64,000 nucleotides of DNA from JBBIRG01 sp964410965 (GCA_964410965.1 CAYPIY010000003.1:186001-250000), one strand, 5' to 3'; shown: positions 25,730 through 35,501, counted from the first letter of the stretch. The notes: generated by a model from the sequence alone, not told the origin. Numbers and translations: made by a program.

Positions 25730-26950
25730 TTATTTTGAAATGATAAGCTTATTTGTCTCCGATCGCCCGTAATAAGTTATCCTGTACAGATATACACCGC
25801 TCGGCAGAGTCCCGCTGTTCCATTCAACGGTATGGATACCAGGCTGCATAATGCGATTGACCAGTTCGGTAATTTCCTGTCCAAGAATATTATAAATTTT
25901 CAGAGAGACCAAACCTTGTTTTGAGATTTCAAATCCGATTTTGGTAGATGGATTAAAGGGATTTGGGTAATTCTGATGCAACTGGAAACCATGCTGGAAT
26001 TTTATGTCGTCTTTAATATCGACTTGAGAAGTATCTCTTCCCCAACTCGGCCAGCCGTCCCAGGAACTGTTTGTGGTTAATCGTGTTTGGTTACTTCCGT
26101 TTGAATTCATTTTGTAAACTTCAAAATTACCGTCCCTTTCGCTATGGAATACAATATTGCTTCCGTCAGGCGACCAAATGGGATCTTCATCTCGTCCGTT
26201 GGCGGATGTTACGGTTGTATCGCCGCTCCCGTCTGCATTCATAACATGAATATCCGCCTGAGGAATACCACCAACAATAACCGTCAATCCGTAAGTAATT
26301 TCAGAACCATCCGGCGACCACATGGGAAATATTTTATGACCGGTACTATTCGTCATTCTTGTCTGATTGTTGCCGTCCGTATTCATTGTATATATTTCAT
26401 AGTTGCCATTCCGGTTCGACATGAATAATATCGTCTGCCCGTTGGGTGAAAGCACCGGACGCTCATCGCGCGCGGAGTTATTGGTCAGGCGGGTTTGATG
26501 GCTACCGTCAGCGTCCATGACCCATATTTCCGTACGGCTGGAGAAGTCCTTCATAAAATAGATCTTCGTTCCATCCGGCGACCATGAGGGATGTTCTTCC
26601 GTATCTGAATTATCAGTGATACGAGTCTGTCCGGAGCCGTCGATGTTCATCAGGTAAATTTCTGAACTCCCGTCCCTTTGCGACAAAAAAGCAATTTTCC
26701 GCCCATTGGGTGAAATGGATGGGCACATATCATTAGCTGCATGGGTAGTCAGTTGTAAAATACCTGTTCCATCCGGATTCATCCTGAAGATATCATTGTT
26801 CCCGTTACGGCCTGAATAGAAAGCGATAAAACCGTTTTCTATCCGAGTCGTAAGATGCTCATTCGTAAATTTTTCCGGCTTAAAATTTCTCATGGATAAG
26901 ATCATCATGAAAGTAACTGCTAGGATGATAATATACTGCACTTTCTTCAT
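25730..26950 (-). CDS. TolB-like PD40 propeller protein with T9SS sorting tail
   Basis: A 406-residue protein from the ATG at 26950, preceded by GGAAAGA; an adjacent ATG at 26953 is equally possible. An upstream extension to 27136 is open but would overlap the next gene. It has a signal-anchor MKKVQYIIILAVTFMMIL, then at least six PD40 repeats of the form (I/L)xFxSxRDGxxEIYxMNxDGxxQTRxT from about residue 45 to 310. The C-terminal 80 residues are the T9SS tail (NYPNPFNPSTKIGF, YNILGQEITELV, GVYLYRI). It is expected to be exported across the outer membrane and attached or released. Confidence 0.85.
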   Translation of the reverse strand: MKKVQYIIILAVTFMMILSMRNFKPEKFTNEHLTTRIENGFIAFYSGRNGNNDIFRMNPDGTGILQLTTHAANDMCPSISPNGRKIAFLSQRDGSSEIYLMNIDGSGQTRITDNSDTEEHPSWSPDGTKIYFMKDFSSRTEIWVMDADGSHQTRLTNNSARDERPVLSPNGQTILFMSNRNGNYEIYTMNTDGNNQTRMTNSTGHKIFPMWSPDGSEITYGLTVIVGGIPQADIHVMNADGSGDTTVTSANGRDEDPIWSPDGSNIVFHSERDGNFEVYKMNSNGSNQTRLTTNSSWDGWPSWGRDTSQVDIKDDIKFQHGFQLHQNYPNPFNPSTKIGFEISKQGLVSLKIYNILGQEITELVNRIMQPGIHTVEWNSGTLPSGVYLYRITYYGRSETNKLIISK

Positions 26951-26978
26951 CATTCTTTCCTTACCAGGGTTAGTTATA

Positions 26979-27452
26979 CTACTTGTCACTCGCGAACGAA
27001 AAATGTTGTGACACAATGACCCATTTACCGTCTCGTTTTTCCACCACGCCTGTCCAGCGTGTATTTCTCCACTCGGCGGGTTCTCCTTTATAGGTGTTAA
27101 TGTCATCCAGTACACAATAGAACCAGGCAACTTCACCGCATTTCGCGAAAGTAACCTCCCAGTCTCTCAGTTCATGCCGGACGTATCTGAAATCCGGGTT
27201 CATCCAGAACGGAACATTGACCTTCACATCCTCGAACTTTTTTACTACTCGTTTGCCGGGTGATACGCTGACATAATCCGTGTCATTCGCGATGACGCTG
27301 TAAAACAGATCCAGGTTTTTATCTTTCGCCCATCCGATGCAACTGCTGACAACGTCTTTAATTTTTACTTTTTCAGCTTCGATGTCAGATACCTGCTGGG
27401 CAAATGCTGATTGCAATATAAATGGAAACAGAACAGCGATTAAGATATTCAT
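26979..27452 (-). CDS. Exported NTF2-like (SnoaL/DUF4440-type) protein
   Basis: A protein of 157 residues from the ATG at 27452, which has AAAGAGAAG upstream; an ATG at 27473 would add seven charged residues. Signal peptide MNILIAVLFPFILQSAFAQQ. The mature part is a single NTF2-like cone: a helix with IGWAKDKNLDLFYSVIANDTDYVSVSP, then TRWTGVVEKRDGKWVIVSQHFSF, the usual SnoaL/DUF4440 ending. It is clearly paralogous to 35025-35501 (both have IGWAK(D/N)K, IANDxxY, CxLDDIN and NTRWTGVxEKRxGxWVIV). Such proteins bind small molecules or act as immunity-type or accessory proteins; the role here is unknown. Confidence 0.8.
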   Translation of the reverse strand: MNILIAVLFPFILQSAFAQQVSDIEAEKVKIKDVVSSCIGWAKDKNLDLFYSVIANDTDYVSVSPGKRVVKKFEDVKVNVPFWMNPDFRYVRHELRDWEVTFAKCGEVAWFYCVLDDINTYKGEPAEWRNTRWTGVVEKRDGKWVIVSQHFSFASDK

Positions 27453-27781
27453 TTTGCTTCTCTTTCTTTTCATATTTCCATAATCCTTGATTTATTATGA
27501 TAATACGTACTTACGGAAGAAGGTTTCATGGATATTCTGTGAAAGGTCAATCCAAGCGATGAATGATATATAAGACTAAAAACATCAGCGCAGGATTACG
27601 AAAGCGATATATGAAATTATCCTTTTGAGGAGCACGTTATGCTAATAAAAATCAAAAACAATCCATTCATCACATGATGTTTTGTCATTTTATGAGTCAA
27701 TAATGCGGAATTCTTCAGACTAAAAATACCATACAAAGTTTTACTGTAAATCGAAGTCCTTCCTTTTTACAGTTTTTACAA
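27453..27781. other. Intergenic region, no gene seen
   Basis: About 330 bases between two minus-strand genes. It contains a near-palindrome TATTATGATAATA at 27493-27505, just upstream of the NTF2-like gene start, which could be part of its control region. I see no supported coding sequence or clear terminator. Confidence 0.4.
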
Positions 27782-29242
27782 TTATTTAACCATTATCATT
27801 TTTCGGCTTTTCATGATTATCCGGTCTTCCGTGTTGATCTGTAAATGATACAAATATACACCGGTTGCGACTGTTTTACCATCCAGGTCTTTTCCGTCCC
27901 ATACTTTTTGTTTCAGTCCGGCGGATTCAAATCCGTTAACGAGAGTTCGTACTTCTTGTCCGAGAATATTGTATATTTTCAGCAGAACGCGACTGTTTTC
28001 AGCTAGTTCATATCGGAGGGTGGTTGAGGGATTAAACGGATTAGGGTAATTTTGATATAGTTTCAGCCCGGATATTATTAAATCAGATCCGTAATCTTTT
28101 AGGTCAATGACCGTCGCCGTTCCGACAACCGCAGAGAATGGCCCTCCAAAGGCTCCTATATCGTTTCGTACATTGCCCTGAGCCGGCCATAAAGCGTAAC
28201 CCGGATTCCCGGTGTTTTCAGGATCGTTGAATATTGCATTAGTATCTCCGGCATCTATACATGGAGAGGATGGGCTGAGGTAGAACCTATAGGACTGAAA
28301 TTCAGGATCGATATTGATATTGCCGGTTCCATAACCACCCTGCATATCATTGAAAGTAATGACAGCATCTGTACCGCTGCGGTATATTTGTGTAGGGTAA
28401 TTTCCCCATAAGATGTTGTTTTTAACGGTTACAAAACTGGAATTATACAGCCGAAGTCCCCCGGTACAGGTGATGTCAGTGGCCGCATTATTCGCAATAG
28501 TGTTGTTCGCGATCAGAATCGGGTAACTCAGATAATTACTGAAGCAATACACCGCTCCCCCCCGCCATACGATTGCACCTGAATTGCCCGCAATAATATT
28601 GTTACGGATCACTCCGCTGCTGTAGTAAAAATTTACAGCCATACCGCAATGACCTGAGTTATGCAGCATGACATTGTTTTCTATCGTGGGATTGCCTTTA
28701 AAACTGCGTATGGCGCCCCCTCCGCCGTTAGGATGCGACGGGTCTGTATCAATGTGGTTATTCAGAATCCGGTTGAACCGTATCCGCGGTGACCAGTACT
28801 GAATGAATATACCGCCACCTTCACGATAATAGGTTCCGGGAAATGCCTCATCCTCGAATACGCTGCCGGTACCGTCGGTGAGAGTGAATCCGATCACTTC
28901 CGCGGAAGTATCCAGCGCGGTTGAAATATCGGGCATGTTCATCAATATACAGCTGCCGGTATCCGTATGGGCAGGCGAACCTCCGTTGATTATAGTTGTA
29001 CTGACGTAACTGGTGTCATGGTTCAGCACAAAGTGACTCGCCAGAGTGATTCCTTTTCCCCTGAAATGAACGTTCTCATAATATGTACCCGGCGCCACCA
29101 GTACCGTATCCCCATAAGCCGCTGAATCCATTGCGTTTTGAATGGTTGGAAATCGGGATGGAACATTCAGGATATTCGCGTTCAGCAAATATACAGGCGC
29201 TATGGTTAAGGACAAAAACAAACCGATCATTCTGATGTTCAT
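27782..29242 (-). CDS. Right-handed parallel beta-helix protein with T9SS sorting tail
   Basis: A 486-residue protein from the ATG at 29242, which has the ribosome-binding site GGAGAA; the open frame runs on upstream but without a start signal. Signal peptide MNIRMIGLFLSLTIAPVYLLNA. It then has the pectin-lyase-like/parallel beta-helix pattern: PTIQNAMDSAAYGDTVLVAPGTYYENVHFRGKGI-type opening, then repeated NNxxxxNxA/xxIxNNxI turns (ENNVMLHNSGHCG, RNNIIAGNSG, ANNTIANNA, KNNILWGN). The end is the T9SS tail (NYPNPFNPSTTLRYEL, YNILGQEVRTLV, GVYLYHL). It is probably a surface carbohydrate-binding or adhesive protein; no catalytic residues are assigned. Confidence 0.85.
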   Translation of the reverse strand: MNIRMIGLFLSLTIAPVYLLNANILNVPSRFPTIQNAMDSAAYGDTVLVAPGTYYENVHFRGKGITLASHFVLNHDTSYVSTTIINGGSPAHTDTGSCILMNMPDISTALDTSAEVIGFTLTDGTGSVFEDEAFPGTYYREGGGIFIQYWSPRIRFNRILNNHIDTDPSHPNGGGGAIRSFKGNPTIENNVMLHNSGHCGMAVNFYYSSGVIRNNIIAGNSGAIVWRGGAVYCFSNYLSYPILIANNTIANNAATDITCTGGLRLYNSSFVTVKNNILWGNYPTQIYRSGTDAVITFNDMQGGYGTGNINIDPEFQSYRFYLSPSSPCIDAGDTNAIFNDPENTGNPGYALWPAQGNVRNDIGAFGGPFSAVVGTATVIDLKDYGSDLIISGLKLYQNYPNPFNPSTTLRYELAENSRVLLKIYNILGQEVRTLVNGFESAGLKQKVWDGKDLDGKTVATGVYLYHLQINTEDRIIMKSRKMIMVK

Positions 29243-29771
29243 ATTTTCTCCATAAATGTTAATTGAACATATTTGTAACTTTACAATAAATAATGATGGT
29301 AAACCATAGCTTGTCAGCAATTTCATTTTTTTCCAAAATACTGTCCACCGGGTGTTTTCCTTGATGCCGGTTCTCCGGCGAAACGGAAAGAAATGGCATT
29401 CAGATATTTTGACGCAAGGAAACGGCGGATCATCGGCTAATGAAATCGGAATGGCAAGCATCATTTTATGACCTCTTCAGAGTTATTAAGGGAATACGCT
29501 GAAAAAGCGAAAAGTTACAGAAGTTTTCTGCAAAAGGTCATACGATCTGATAAAAGGTAAGAATAATTTATGTCTTGAATCCAGGTCAAATGCCGATTGA
29601 CCGGGCGGAAGGACAATGGGTCAGTATATCGAAACTCGCTGATCCGGTCTAAGTTCATGCGATTCAACTTGTCCAGGATTTGCATTTTTCATCCGTTATT
29701 CTGCAGCGGATGATTGAAAGATGATTCAATATTTGTATCCCGCTTATTCGAAAAGGATTACATTGCAATGA
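29243..29771. other. Intergenic region, no gene seen
   Basis: About 530 bases between the beta-helix gene and the receiver-like gene, both on the minus strand. The frame of the beta-helix gene stays open to 29464 but has no signal peptide or start there. I found no hairpin with a T-run, no repeat and no protein resemblance. Confidence 0.4.
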
Positions 29772-30206
29772 TCATGCAACTTCCTGTTTACACGCAGGAT
29801 CCAGCTGGGGCTTGAGAGCTTCCTGCAGCCTCTGAGCGGAAAAAGATATTGGATTGTCCGATCGGGCGGGGGAACGATGCAGTTCATAGCATAGCCGGGT
29901 ACTGTTGACCAGGAAAACCTGTACCTCCGGGTGGTTTTCCTCAACCCATTCTATCATACGGTTGGTTTCCTCAATGGGGATATCGATATCGATCAGCACG
30001 ACAGACACTTTCAACGCGTCAAGCGTCGTGATAGCCTGTTCGCTTGTATATTCCTTGAGGCAGTAATACGAGGCCTTAAATAATTCCCGGCTGATGGTTT
30101 TAATCAGATCTTCCTGAAGACTTACAATCAGAACCGTCCGGTGATGAAGAGGCGGTTTAACGGATCGTTCCTGCCTGGCAGGACTGTTTTTTTCGGAGGT
30201 TGTCAT
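29772..30206 (-). CDS. Degenerate receiver-domain (REC-like) protein
   Basis: A 144-residue protein from the ATG at 30206, preceded by GAAAGGA. The middle section (residues about 24-110) looks like a CheY-type receiver: TVLIVSLQEDLIKTISRELF, then VSVVLIDIDIP with an aspartate where the phosphoacceptor should be, then VQVFLVNS. The paired acidic residues at the end of the first strand are missing (VSLQED), and no clear lysine is seen near the end, so phosphorylation chemistry is doubtful. There is no output domain. It is transcribed away from a LytS/LytTR pair, separated by a 409-bp shared control region, and may modulate that system. Confidence 0.6.
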   Translation of the reverse strand: MTTSEKNSPARQERSVKPPLHHRTVLIVSLQEDLIKTISRELFKASYYCLKEYTSEQAITTLDALKVSVVLIDIDIPIEETNRMIEWVEENHPEVQVFLVNSTRLCYELHRSPARSDNPISFSAQRLQEALKPQLDPACKQEVA

Positions 30207-30615
30207 GATATTTTCCTTTCTTTTGTTGCGGCTGTTTTCCGGGCTTCGTATAATTCGGAATTCAGCCATGTACGGTAAATATCTTCTCTGAATTTTTTCA
30301 TGTGTCTGATCGCAACTCTAAATCATTATTCATCCAGCTATAACTGAAAGACCCTGCATAAACTTCAGTAAGCTTACATTAAAATACGATCAATGTTTAA
30401 AAAGTTTCGCGGTATTCCGTAAGTGGTCGCAAAATCTTGTGAATGGCTGACAGAAACCTGTAAGAGGAAAACAAAGATAATTTCATAAAAGATGATGGCT
30501 TTCCGGTCTGTATGATCTGTGTATGGAGCCCGGCCGGATACCCCTTACCGAGCCATTTGACCGCTGGACAGAATATGTTTTTGATTTATTGATATTATTT
30601 GATATTTTCTTACGT
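30207..30615. other. Divergent control region between the receiver-like gene and the LytS-type kinase
   Basis: About 409 bases with divergent genes on both sides, so promoters for both should lie here. I cannot point to a convincing -35/-10 pair. The kinase frame is open from 30523 but lacks a ribosome-binding site there. Confidence 0.4.
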
Positions 30616-31707
30616 ATGAAAATCATTATGGACAACAAAAACAAACTTTTCTGGATCCTTCAGGTATCCGGGTGGCTGTTATTCGCGATCGCGATGCAGT
30701 TCTATAATGTAAACTATATCTTTGAGTCACTTGAGAAATTTTATCTTGTTTTTATAACCTATGTACTCGGATTCACGCTAACGTCGGGATTGAGATATTT
30801 TTACCGGTATATTTATAAAAAAACAAAATCGATTGGCGTGATACCTGTTTACATTCTGATTTCAATTACGATTTTGCACATATTTTGGGAACCTCTTGAC
30901 GTATTGGTCAGTTCGCCGTTCTGGACGCAAGAACGGATTGATGAATGGCTGAAGATCTATACGCAGTTTTCATTTGTTAAATATTATAAAACAAACCTTT
31001 TCTGGTATCTGATATTACTCTTGTGGAGCGTACTTTACTTTGCAATTAAATTCATGCTCGAATGGCAGTACCAGAAAGACCGCGCCGAAAAAGCACAGGT
31101 GCTTGCCCAGCAGGCGCAATTGCAGATGCTGAGATACCAGCTGAACCCTCATTTTCTGTTCAACAGCCTGAACTCCATCCGCGCGATGATCGACGAAGAC
31201 GTAAAGGCCGCGAAAGGAATGATCACGGAGCTGTCGGAATTTCTCCGGTATTCGCTGTTGTTCGACAATGATGCGGAAAAACCGCTGAAACGCGAACTCG
31301 AAGCGATACGGAATTATTTTTCCATCGAAAAAAAGCGGTTTGAGGAAAAACTCAACGTCGAATTCGATATTACACCGGAAGCAGAAAAATTTCCGGTTCT
31401 GAGTTTTCTTCTTCAGCCTTTTGTCGAGAATGCCGTAAAGTACGGCATGCAGACCAGCGCCATGCCGCTGACCATCAGGATATCCGGCGAAGTCAGGAAG
31501 AACCGGCTGATGATTGATATTTTTAATTCCGGGAGATGGGTCGAGTTGCCGGATTATAACGCCCTGAGCGCGGATGTACAGCGCACCGGCAAAGGACTGG
31601 AAAATGTCCGCCAGAGGCTGGAGAAAGCCTACCCCGATAAGCATCTGCTGGACATACAAAAAACCGAATCGTCCGTTAATGTACATCTGGAAATCACTAA
31701 CCCGTAA
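30616..31707 (+). CDS. LytS/YehU-type sensor histidine kinase
   Basis: A membrane kinase of about 363 residues from the ATG at 30616; starts at 30523 and 30628 are also possible and none has a clear ribosome-binding site. Four hydrophobic segments precede a coiled region. The His_kinase domain has the phosphorylated histidine in QLNPHFLFNSLNSIR and the ATPase domain has LLQPFVENAVKYG and GKGLENVRQRLE. This is the LytS/YehU family that pairs with LytTR regulators, and the partner begins nine bases downstream. The stimulus is unknown since the membrane part has no named sensor domain. Confidence 0.9.
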   Translation: MKIIMDNKNKLFWILQVSGWLLFAIAMQFYNVNYIFESLEKFYLVFITYVLGFTLTSGLRYFYRYIYKKTKSIGVIPVYILISITILHIFWEPLDVLVSSPFWTQERIDEWLKIYTQFSFVKYYKTNLFWYLILLLWSVLYFAIKFMLEWQYQKDRAEKAQVLAQQAQLQMLRYQLNPHFLFNSLNSIRAMIDEDVKAAKGMITELSEFLRYSLLFDNDAEKPLKRELEAIRNYFSIEKKRFEEKLNVEFDITPEAEKFPVLSFLLQPFVENAVKYGMQTSAMPLTIRISGEVRKNRLMIDIFNSGRWVELPDYNALSADVQRTGKGLENVRQRLEKAYPDKHLLDIQKTESSVNVHLEITNP

Positions 31708-31716
31708 GAAAAGTCA

Positions 31717-32439
31717 ATGAAAACATTAACCGCTGTTGTTGTCGATGATGAGCGGCTCGCCCGCAAAGAACTCATATCCATGCTGAACGAGTTCAAAAAC
31801 ATTAACGTAACGGGCGAGGCCGATTCGGTGAAGACCGCAGCGGAACAGGTCAATCAACATCAGCCGGATATCCTTTTCCTGGACATCCAGATGCCCGGAG
31901 AGTCGGGGTTCGACCTGCTCAGTCAGGTTGATTATGACGGATCGGTGATCTTTGTCACGGCCTATGACGAATACGCTATCCGTGCGTTTGAAGTGAATGC
32001 TCTCGATTACCTGCTGAAACCAGTCTCGCCGGAACGCCTCAAAAAATCGATCGATCGTGTCATCAAAGGGGAACCTGTGCCCGCCGTGTCATCCAGACAA
32101 TGGGACTATAACGACCGTCTGTTCATCATGGTGGATGACGCGATGCGTTTCATCCGGATCAGTTCCATCGTGTACATCGAGGCTACGGGCGATTATTCGA
32201 ACATCATCACGTCCGATCGTAAAAAAGGATTGGTGTTCAAGACAATGAAGGAATGGGAGGAACGGCTTCCGGAAAGCAATTTTTGCCGGGTTCACCGGTC
32301 CCATATCGTCAATATTGAGTATATTGACAAAGTTGAAAAATGGGTGAACTACTCGTATCACATTCACCTTAAAGGCGTGGAAGAGCCCATTATACTCAGC
32401 CGGCGTTACGCGAAAAGGCTGAAAAAAATTTACGGATAG
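31717..32439 (+). CDS. LytTR-family response regulator
   Basis: A 240-residue regulator with receiver domain (Asp56 in ILFLDIQMPG, acidic pair VVDDE, late lysine in YLLKPVSPERL) and a C-terminal LytTR DNA-binding domain (IVYIEATGDYSNIIT, FCRVHRSHIVN, ILSRRYAKRLKKI). It is the cognate partner of the kinase nine bases upstream. The downstream genes (beta-lactamase-like, S41-TPR, NTF2-like) follow in the same direction and are plausible targets or co-transcribed members. Confidence 0.94.
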   Translation: MKTLTAVVVDDERLARKELISMLNEFKNINVTGEADSVKTAAEQVNQHQPDILFLDIQMPGESGFDLLSQVDYDGSVIFVTAYDEYAIRAFEVNALDYLLKPVSPERLKKSIDRVIKGEPVPAVSSRQWDYNDRLFIMVDDAMRFIRISSIVYIEATGDYSNIITSDRKKGLVFKTMKEWEERLPESNFCRVHRSHIVNIEYIDKVEKWVNYSYHIHLKGVEEPIILSRRYAKRLKKIYG

Positions 32440-32476
32440 TACAGGATCAGGCACATAGTCTTATAAGAGGAATGTT

Positions 32477-33559
32477 ATGTTTCGGACCCTTTTCCGCAGA
32501 ATCGTGATCAGTCTGATCGCGACTTTGCTTGTCAGTTTTCTTTCCTGCGAAGAAAACGATTCCAGGCCGGATCATTTCCGCTGGGAGATTTCAACTCCGG
32601 AAGCGGAAAACATGATGCCGGCTTTGCTGGACTCCGCGGTACTGCACGCTGACCGTCTTGGTTATGTGGATGGACTGGTTGTGATCCGCAACGGAAAACT
32701 TGTTTTGGAACGCTATTTTAACGGCTATGGTCCCGATGCGCCGCATAACGTCAAATCCGTGTCAAAAAGTTTTTTATCGGCGCTGACAGGGATCGCGTTA
32801 AGAGAAGGTTTCATCGACAGCTTAGATGAAAAAGTAATGAATTATTTTCCGGAATACGTGTACGCGGGCATGGATGCGAGAAAGTATGATATTACCCTGA
32901 GACATTTGCTGACCATGCGGATGGGCATTATCGGGGAAGAAGCCGTATGGGACAGCATTCTTCATTCGCCTGACTGGATAAAATCGACGATCGGACTGCC
33001 TTTGCTCTCCTCGCCGGGAGAAAAATTCAGATACAGCACTTTTCAGACCCATTTGCTTTCGGCCATACTGACGAAAGCAAGCGGGAAGTCTTCGAAAGAA
33101 CTGGCGAATGAGTATCTGCTTCGACCGATGGGAATTACTCTGGATGACTGGCTGCAGGATCCGCAGGGATATTATTTCGGCGGGAGCGATATGTATTTTA
33201 CACCCAGGGAGATGGCAGCTTTCGGTTATTTGTACCTGCTGCGCGGAAATATCAATAACAGGCAGATTGTGCCGGTCGCCTGGACAGATTCCAGTTTCGT
33301 AAAAACATGGAAAAATGACGCGCCCGAATGGGGCGTTTTAAAAGATTACAATTACGGTTACTTGTGGTGGCTTGGAAAAATTAATAATTATCAAATGCAC
33401 TGGGCCCTTGGGTTCGGAGGTCAGACCATACTGATATTCCCCGAAATGAGTCTGATTGTCGTCACGACAGCCGGTTATGACATAGGCTGGAATGTGGATC
33501 AGGAGAGGCCCATTCTTGAGTTAGTTTCGAAATATATATTGCCCTCCGTGAATGGATAA
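32477..33559 (+). CDS. Serine beta-lactamase-like lipoprotein
   Basis: A 360-residue lipoprotein with lipobox SFLSC (Cys24). It has the class C beta-lactamase fold: SxxK at 94-97 (SVSK), a YST motif at 186-188 in place of YxN, and LGFGGQ near 314 in place of the HxG motif, as in esterase-type members such as EstB-like proteins. Antibiotic hydrolysis is not implied. The last eight bases overlap the longest start of the S41-TPR gene. A longer homolog fused to a propeller lies at 21341-23635. Confidence 0.87.
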   Translation: MFRTLFRRIVISLIATLLVSFLSCEENDSRPDHFRWEISTPEAENMMPALLDSAVLHADRLGYVDGLVVIRNGKLVLERYFNGYGPDAPHNVKSVSKSFLSALTGIALREGFIDSLDEKVMNYFPEYVYAGMDARKYDITLRHLLTMRMGIIGEEAVWDSILHSPDWIKSTIGLPLLSSPGEKFRYSTFQTHLLSAILTKASGKSSKELANEYLLRPMGITLDDWLQDPQGYYFGGSDMYFTPREMAAFGYLYLLRGNINNRQIVPVAWTDSSFVKTWKNDAPEWGVLKDYNYGYLWWLGKINNYQMHWALGFGGQTILIFPEMSLIVVTTAGYDIGWNVDQERPILELVSKYILPSVNG

Positions 33560-34970
33560 AAATTATTTTACGGGTTATCTTATGCATAAACCTGAATTTC
33601 TTTTTCCGGTTATATTCCAAATATTTCTTATGAATTCGTTTGCAGTCCTGGCGCAGGACAATATAGCCGATAAAAAATACAAAACAAGTATCCTTGAGAA
33701 GATCGACAGTCTCCTGATCTCAAAATACGTGTATCCGGATAAAGCGATACTTGCAGCTGAACAATTCAGGAAAATTTACGTTTCCGGCGCGTACGATTCC
33801 TGCGGAAATGCGAAACAGTTTGCGGCTAAAGTGACCGCAGACCTTCAGGAAATTACGCGGGACAAACACATGAATTTTCGTGTGATCGAAACCAGTTCCG
33901 CTGGGGAAAAGGCCCATGGTTCTCTGCATCATTCCATAAGATATAATCGTATCAAACAAAAAGAGCACACCGGTTTTTATAAATTGGAATGGTTTGATGA
34001 CGGCGGAATCGGTTACCTGGATTTGCGGCGATTCAACGCACTGGATGAAGCCAAAGAACTGCTGAATGCGGCGATGGTTTTTCTGAAAGACGCCAACGCC
34101 TTGATCATCGATATCCGCGAAAACGGCGGAGGAATGGGCGATTTTCTGAGCAATTATTTTCTGACGCATCCCACGCAGTTAACCGGTGAATATGTACGTA
34201 CAGAGGATTATACGGATGAATTCTGGACTACCGGCGCCGTCGAGTCTCAACGGATGACGGAAGTACCGCTTTTTATATTAACAAGCGGTCGTACCTTTTC
34301 GGCCGCGGAAACATTTGCCTTTGATATGCAGGTCCTGAAAAGGGCGGTGCTGATCGGCGATTCGACGAGGGGAGGCGCGCATAGCGTCGGATATTTTAAA
34401 ATCGACAATCAGTTCGAGATCTATATACCGATTGCCCGGGCCGTCAATCCCGTCACAGGAGGCAACTGGGAAGGCGTCGGTGTGATTCCGGATATTCCGG
34501 TTCCCGATTCCGCGGCTCTCGACACGGCGCTGGTTCTGGCCCGCCGTGCCGCTTACAAATATCGTGAGGAGAAAGACGTCCGGTTAAAATCTGCCGTCAA
34601 TGATATGCAGCGTATAATGGATAAAGCAGAAGCTCTTTATCGTAACCATGAAATAAAAAAAGCCGACGCCGCCTTAGATTCCGTTTTCGCAATCGGCCGG
34701 CCGTTCGGTTTGATCACAGAATTTTTCCTGTATGTACTAGAAAGTAATTTTTTATCCGAAAATGACGAGCCGGTTCTGTTCGGACTGTTAAGAAAGAAAC
34801 TGGAATGGTTTCCCGATTCGCCTTCCGCACACGAAAGCGTGGCGAATGCGTATTATTTCAAGGGAAAAATGGATCCAGCCGAACGGTTTTATAAAAAATC
34901 TCTTGAGTTGGAGCCGGAAAACCTGAAAATTCAACGATTATTGAAGAAGATTCAAAATCCAAGAAAGTGA
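33552..34970 (+). CDS. S41-family peptidase with C-terminal TPR repeats
   Basis: A 472-residue protein. The ATG at 33552 gives an eight-base overlap with the upstream gene; an ATG at 33582 starts directly at the signal peptide (MHKPEFLFPVIFQIFLMNSFAVLAQ) and may be the true start. S41 signatures are ALIIDIRENGGGMGDF, TSGRTFSAAETFAFDMQ with the catalytic serine, GDSTRGGAHSVGYF and PIARAVNPVTGGNWEGVGVIPD. From about residue 345 there are TPR-like repeats (HESVANAYYFKGKMDPAERFY). It is homologous to 23777-24766, which lacks TPRs. Expected site is the periplasm. Confidence 0.88.
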   Translation: MDKNYFTGYLMHKPEFLFPVIFQIFLMNSFAVLAQDNIADKKYKTSILEKIDSLLISKYVYPDKAILAAEQFRKIYVSGAYDSCGNAKQFAAKVTADLQEITRDKHMNFRVIETSSAGEKAHGSLHHSIRYNRIKQKEHTGFYKLEWFDDGGIGYLDLRRFNALDEAKELLNAAMVFLKDANALIIDIRENGGGMGDFLSNYFLTHPTQLTGEYVRTEDYTDEFWTTGAVESQRMTEVPLFILTSGRTFSAAETFAFDMQVLKRAVLIGDSTRGGAHSVGYFKIDNQFEIYIPIARAVNPVTGGNWEGVGVIPDIPVPDSAALDTALVLARRAAYKYREEKDVRLKSAVNDMQRIMDKAEALYRNHEIKKADAALDSVFAIGRPFGLITEFFLYVLESNFLSENDEPVLFGLLRKKLEWFPDSPSAHESVANAYYFKGKMDPAERFYKKSLELEPENLKIQRLLKKIQNPRK

Positions 34971-35024
34971 CTCATGGTTCATCGTTGTTGCGGATATATT
35001 ATGAAATTTTTTAAGGAGCGTATC

Positions 35025-35501
35025 ATGAAAATGCCAACATCTATGTTTCTGATTACTTTGTCAATGATAGTGTTCAGCTGCACACAGCAGAAGGTCAATC
35101 CGGATGTGGAAAAAGCAAAAATCACCGAAGCCATTCACAACGCCATCGGCTGGGCGAAAAACAAGGACTTTAACGTTTTATATGGCGCCATCGCGAACGA
35201 TTCCAATTACCTTGAAGTCCAGCCATCGGACCGTGTTGTTAGGGGATTTGAGGAATTCAAGAAAGGCGAAAAATTCTGGGGCAGTCCGCATTTCAAGGCC
35301 ATCCGTTATGACATCCGGGATTTGAAAATCAATATTTCCAACTCAGGAGACGTCGCGTGGTATTATTGTATACTGGATGATATCAATGAATGGAAAGGCC
35401 AGCCGGCGAACTGGGAAAACACGCGCTGGACCGGAGTCCTTGAAAAACGAAACGGAAACTGGGTCATCGTTCAGATGCATTTTTCTTTCGCGGAAAAATG
35501 A
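35025..35501 (+). CDS. NTF2-like (SnoaL/DUF4440-type) lipoprotein
   Basis: A 158-residue protein from the ATG at 35025, preceded by AAGGAG with eight-base spacing; the frame is open from 34974. Signal MKMPTSMFLITLSMIVFSC with a lipobox cysteine. The NTF2-like core is paralogous to 26979-27452. It is the last of three same-strand genes behind the LytS/LytTR pair. The function is unknown. Confidence 0.82.
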   Translation: MKMPTSMFLITLSMIVFSCTQQKVNPDVEKAKITEAIHNAIGWAKNKDFNVLYGAIANDSNYLEVQPSDRVVRGFEEFKKGEKFWGSPHFKAIRYDIRDLKINISNSGDVAWYYCILDDINEWKGQPANWENTRWTGVLEKRNGNWVIVQMHFSFAEK

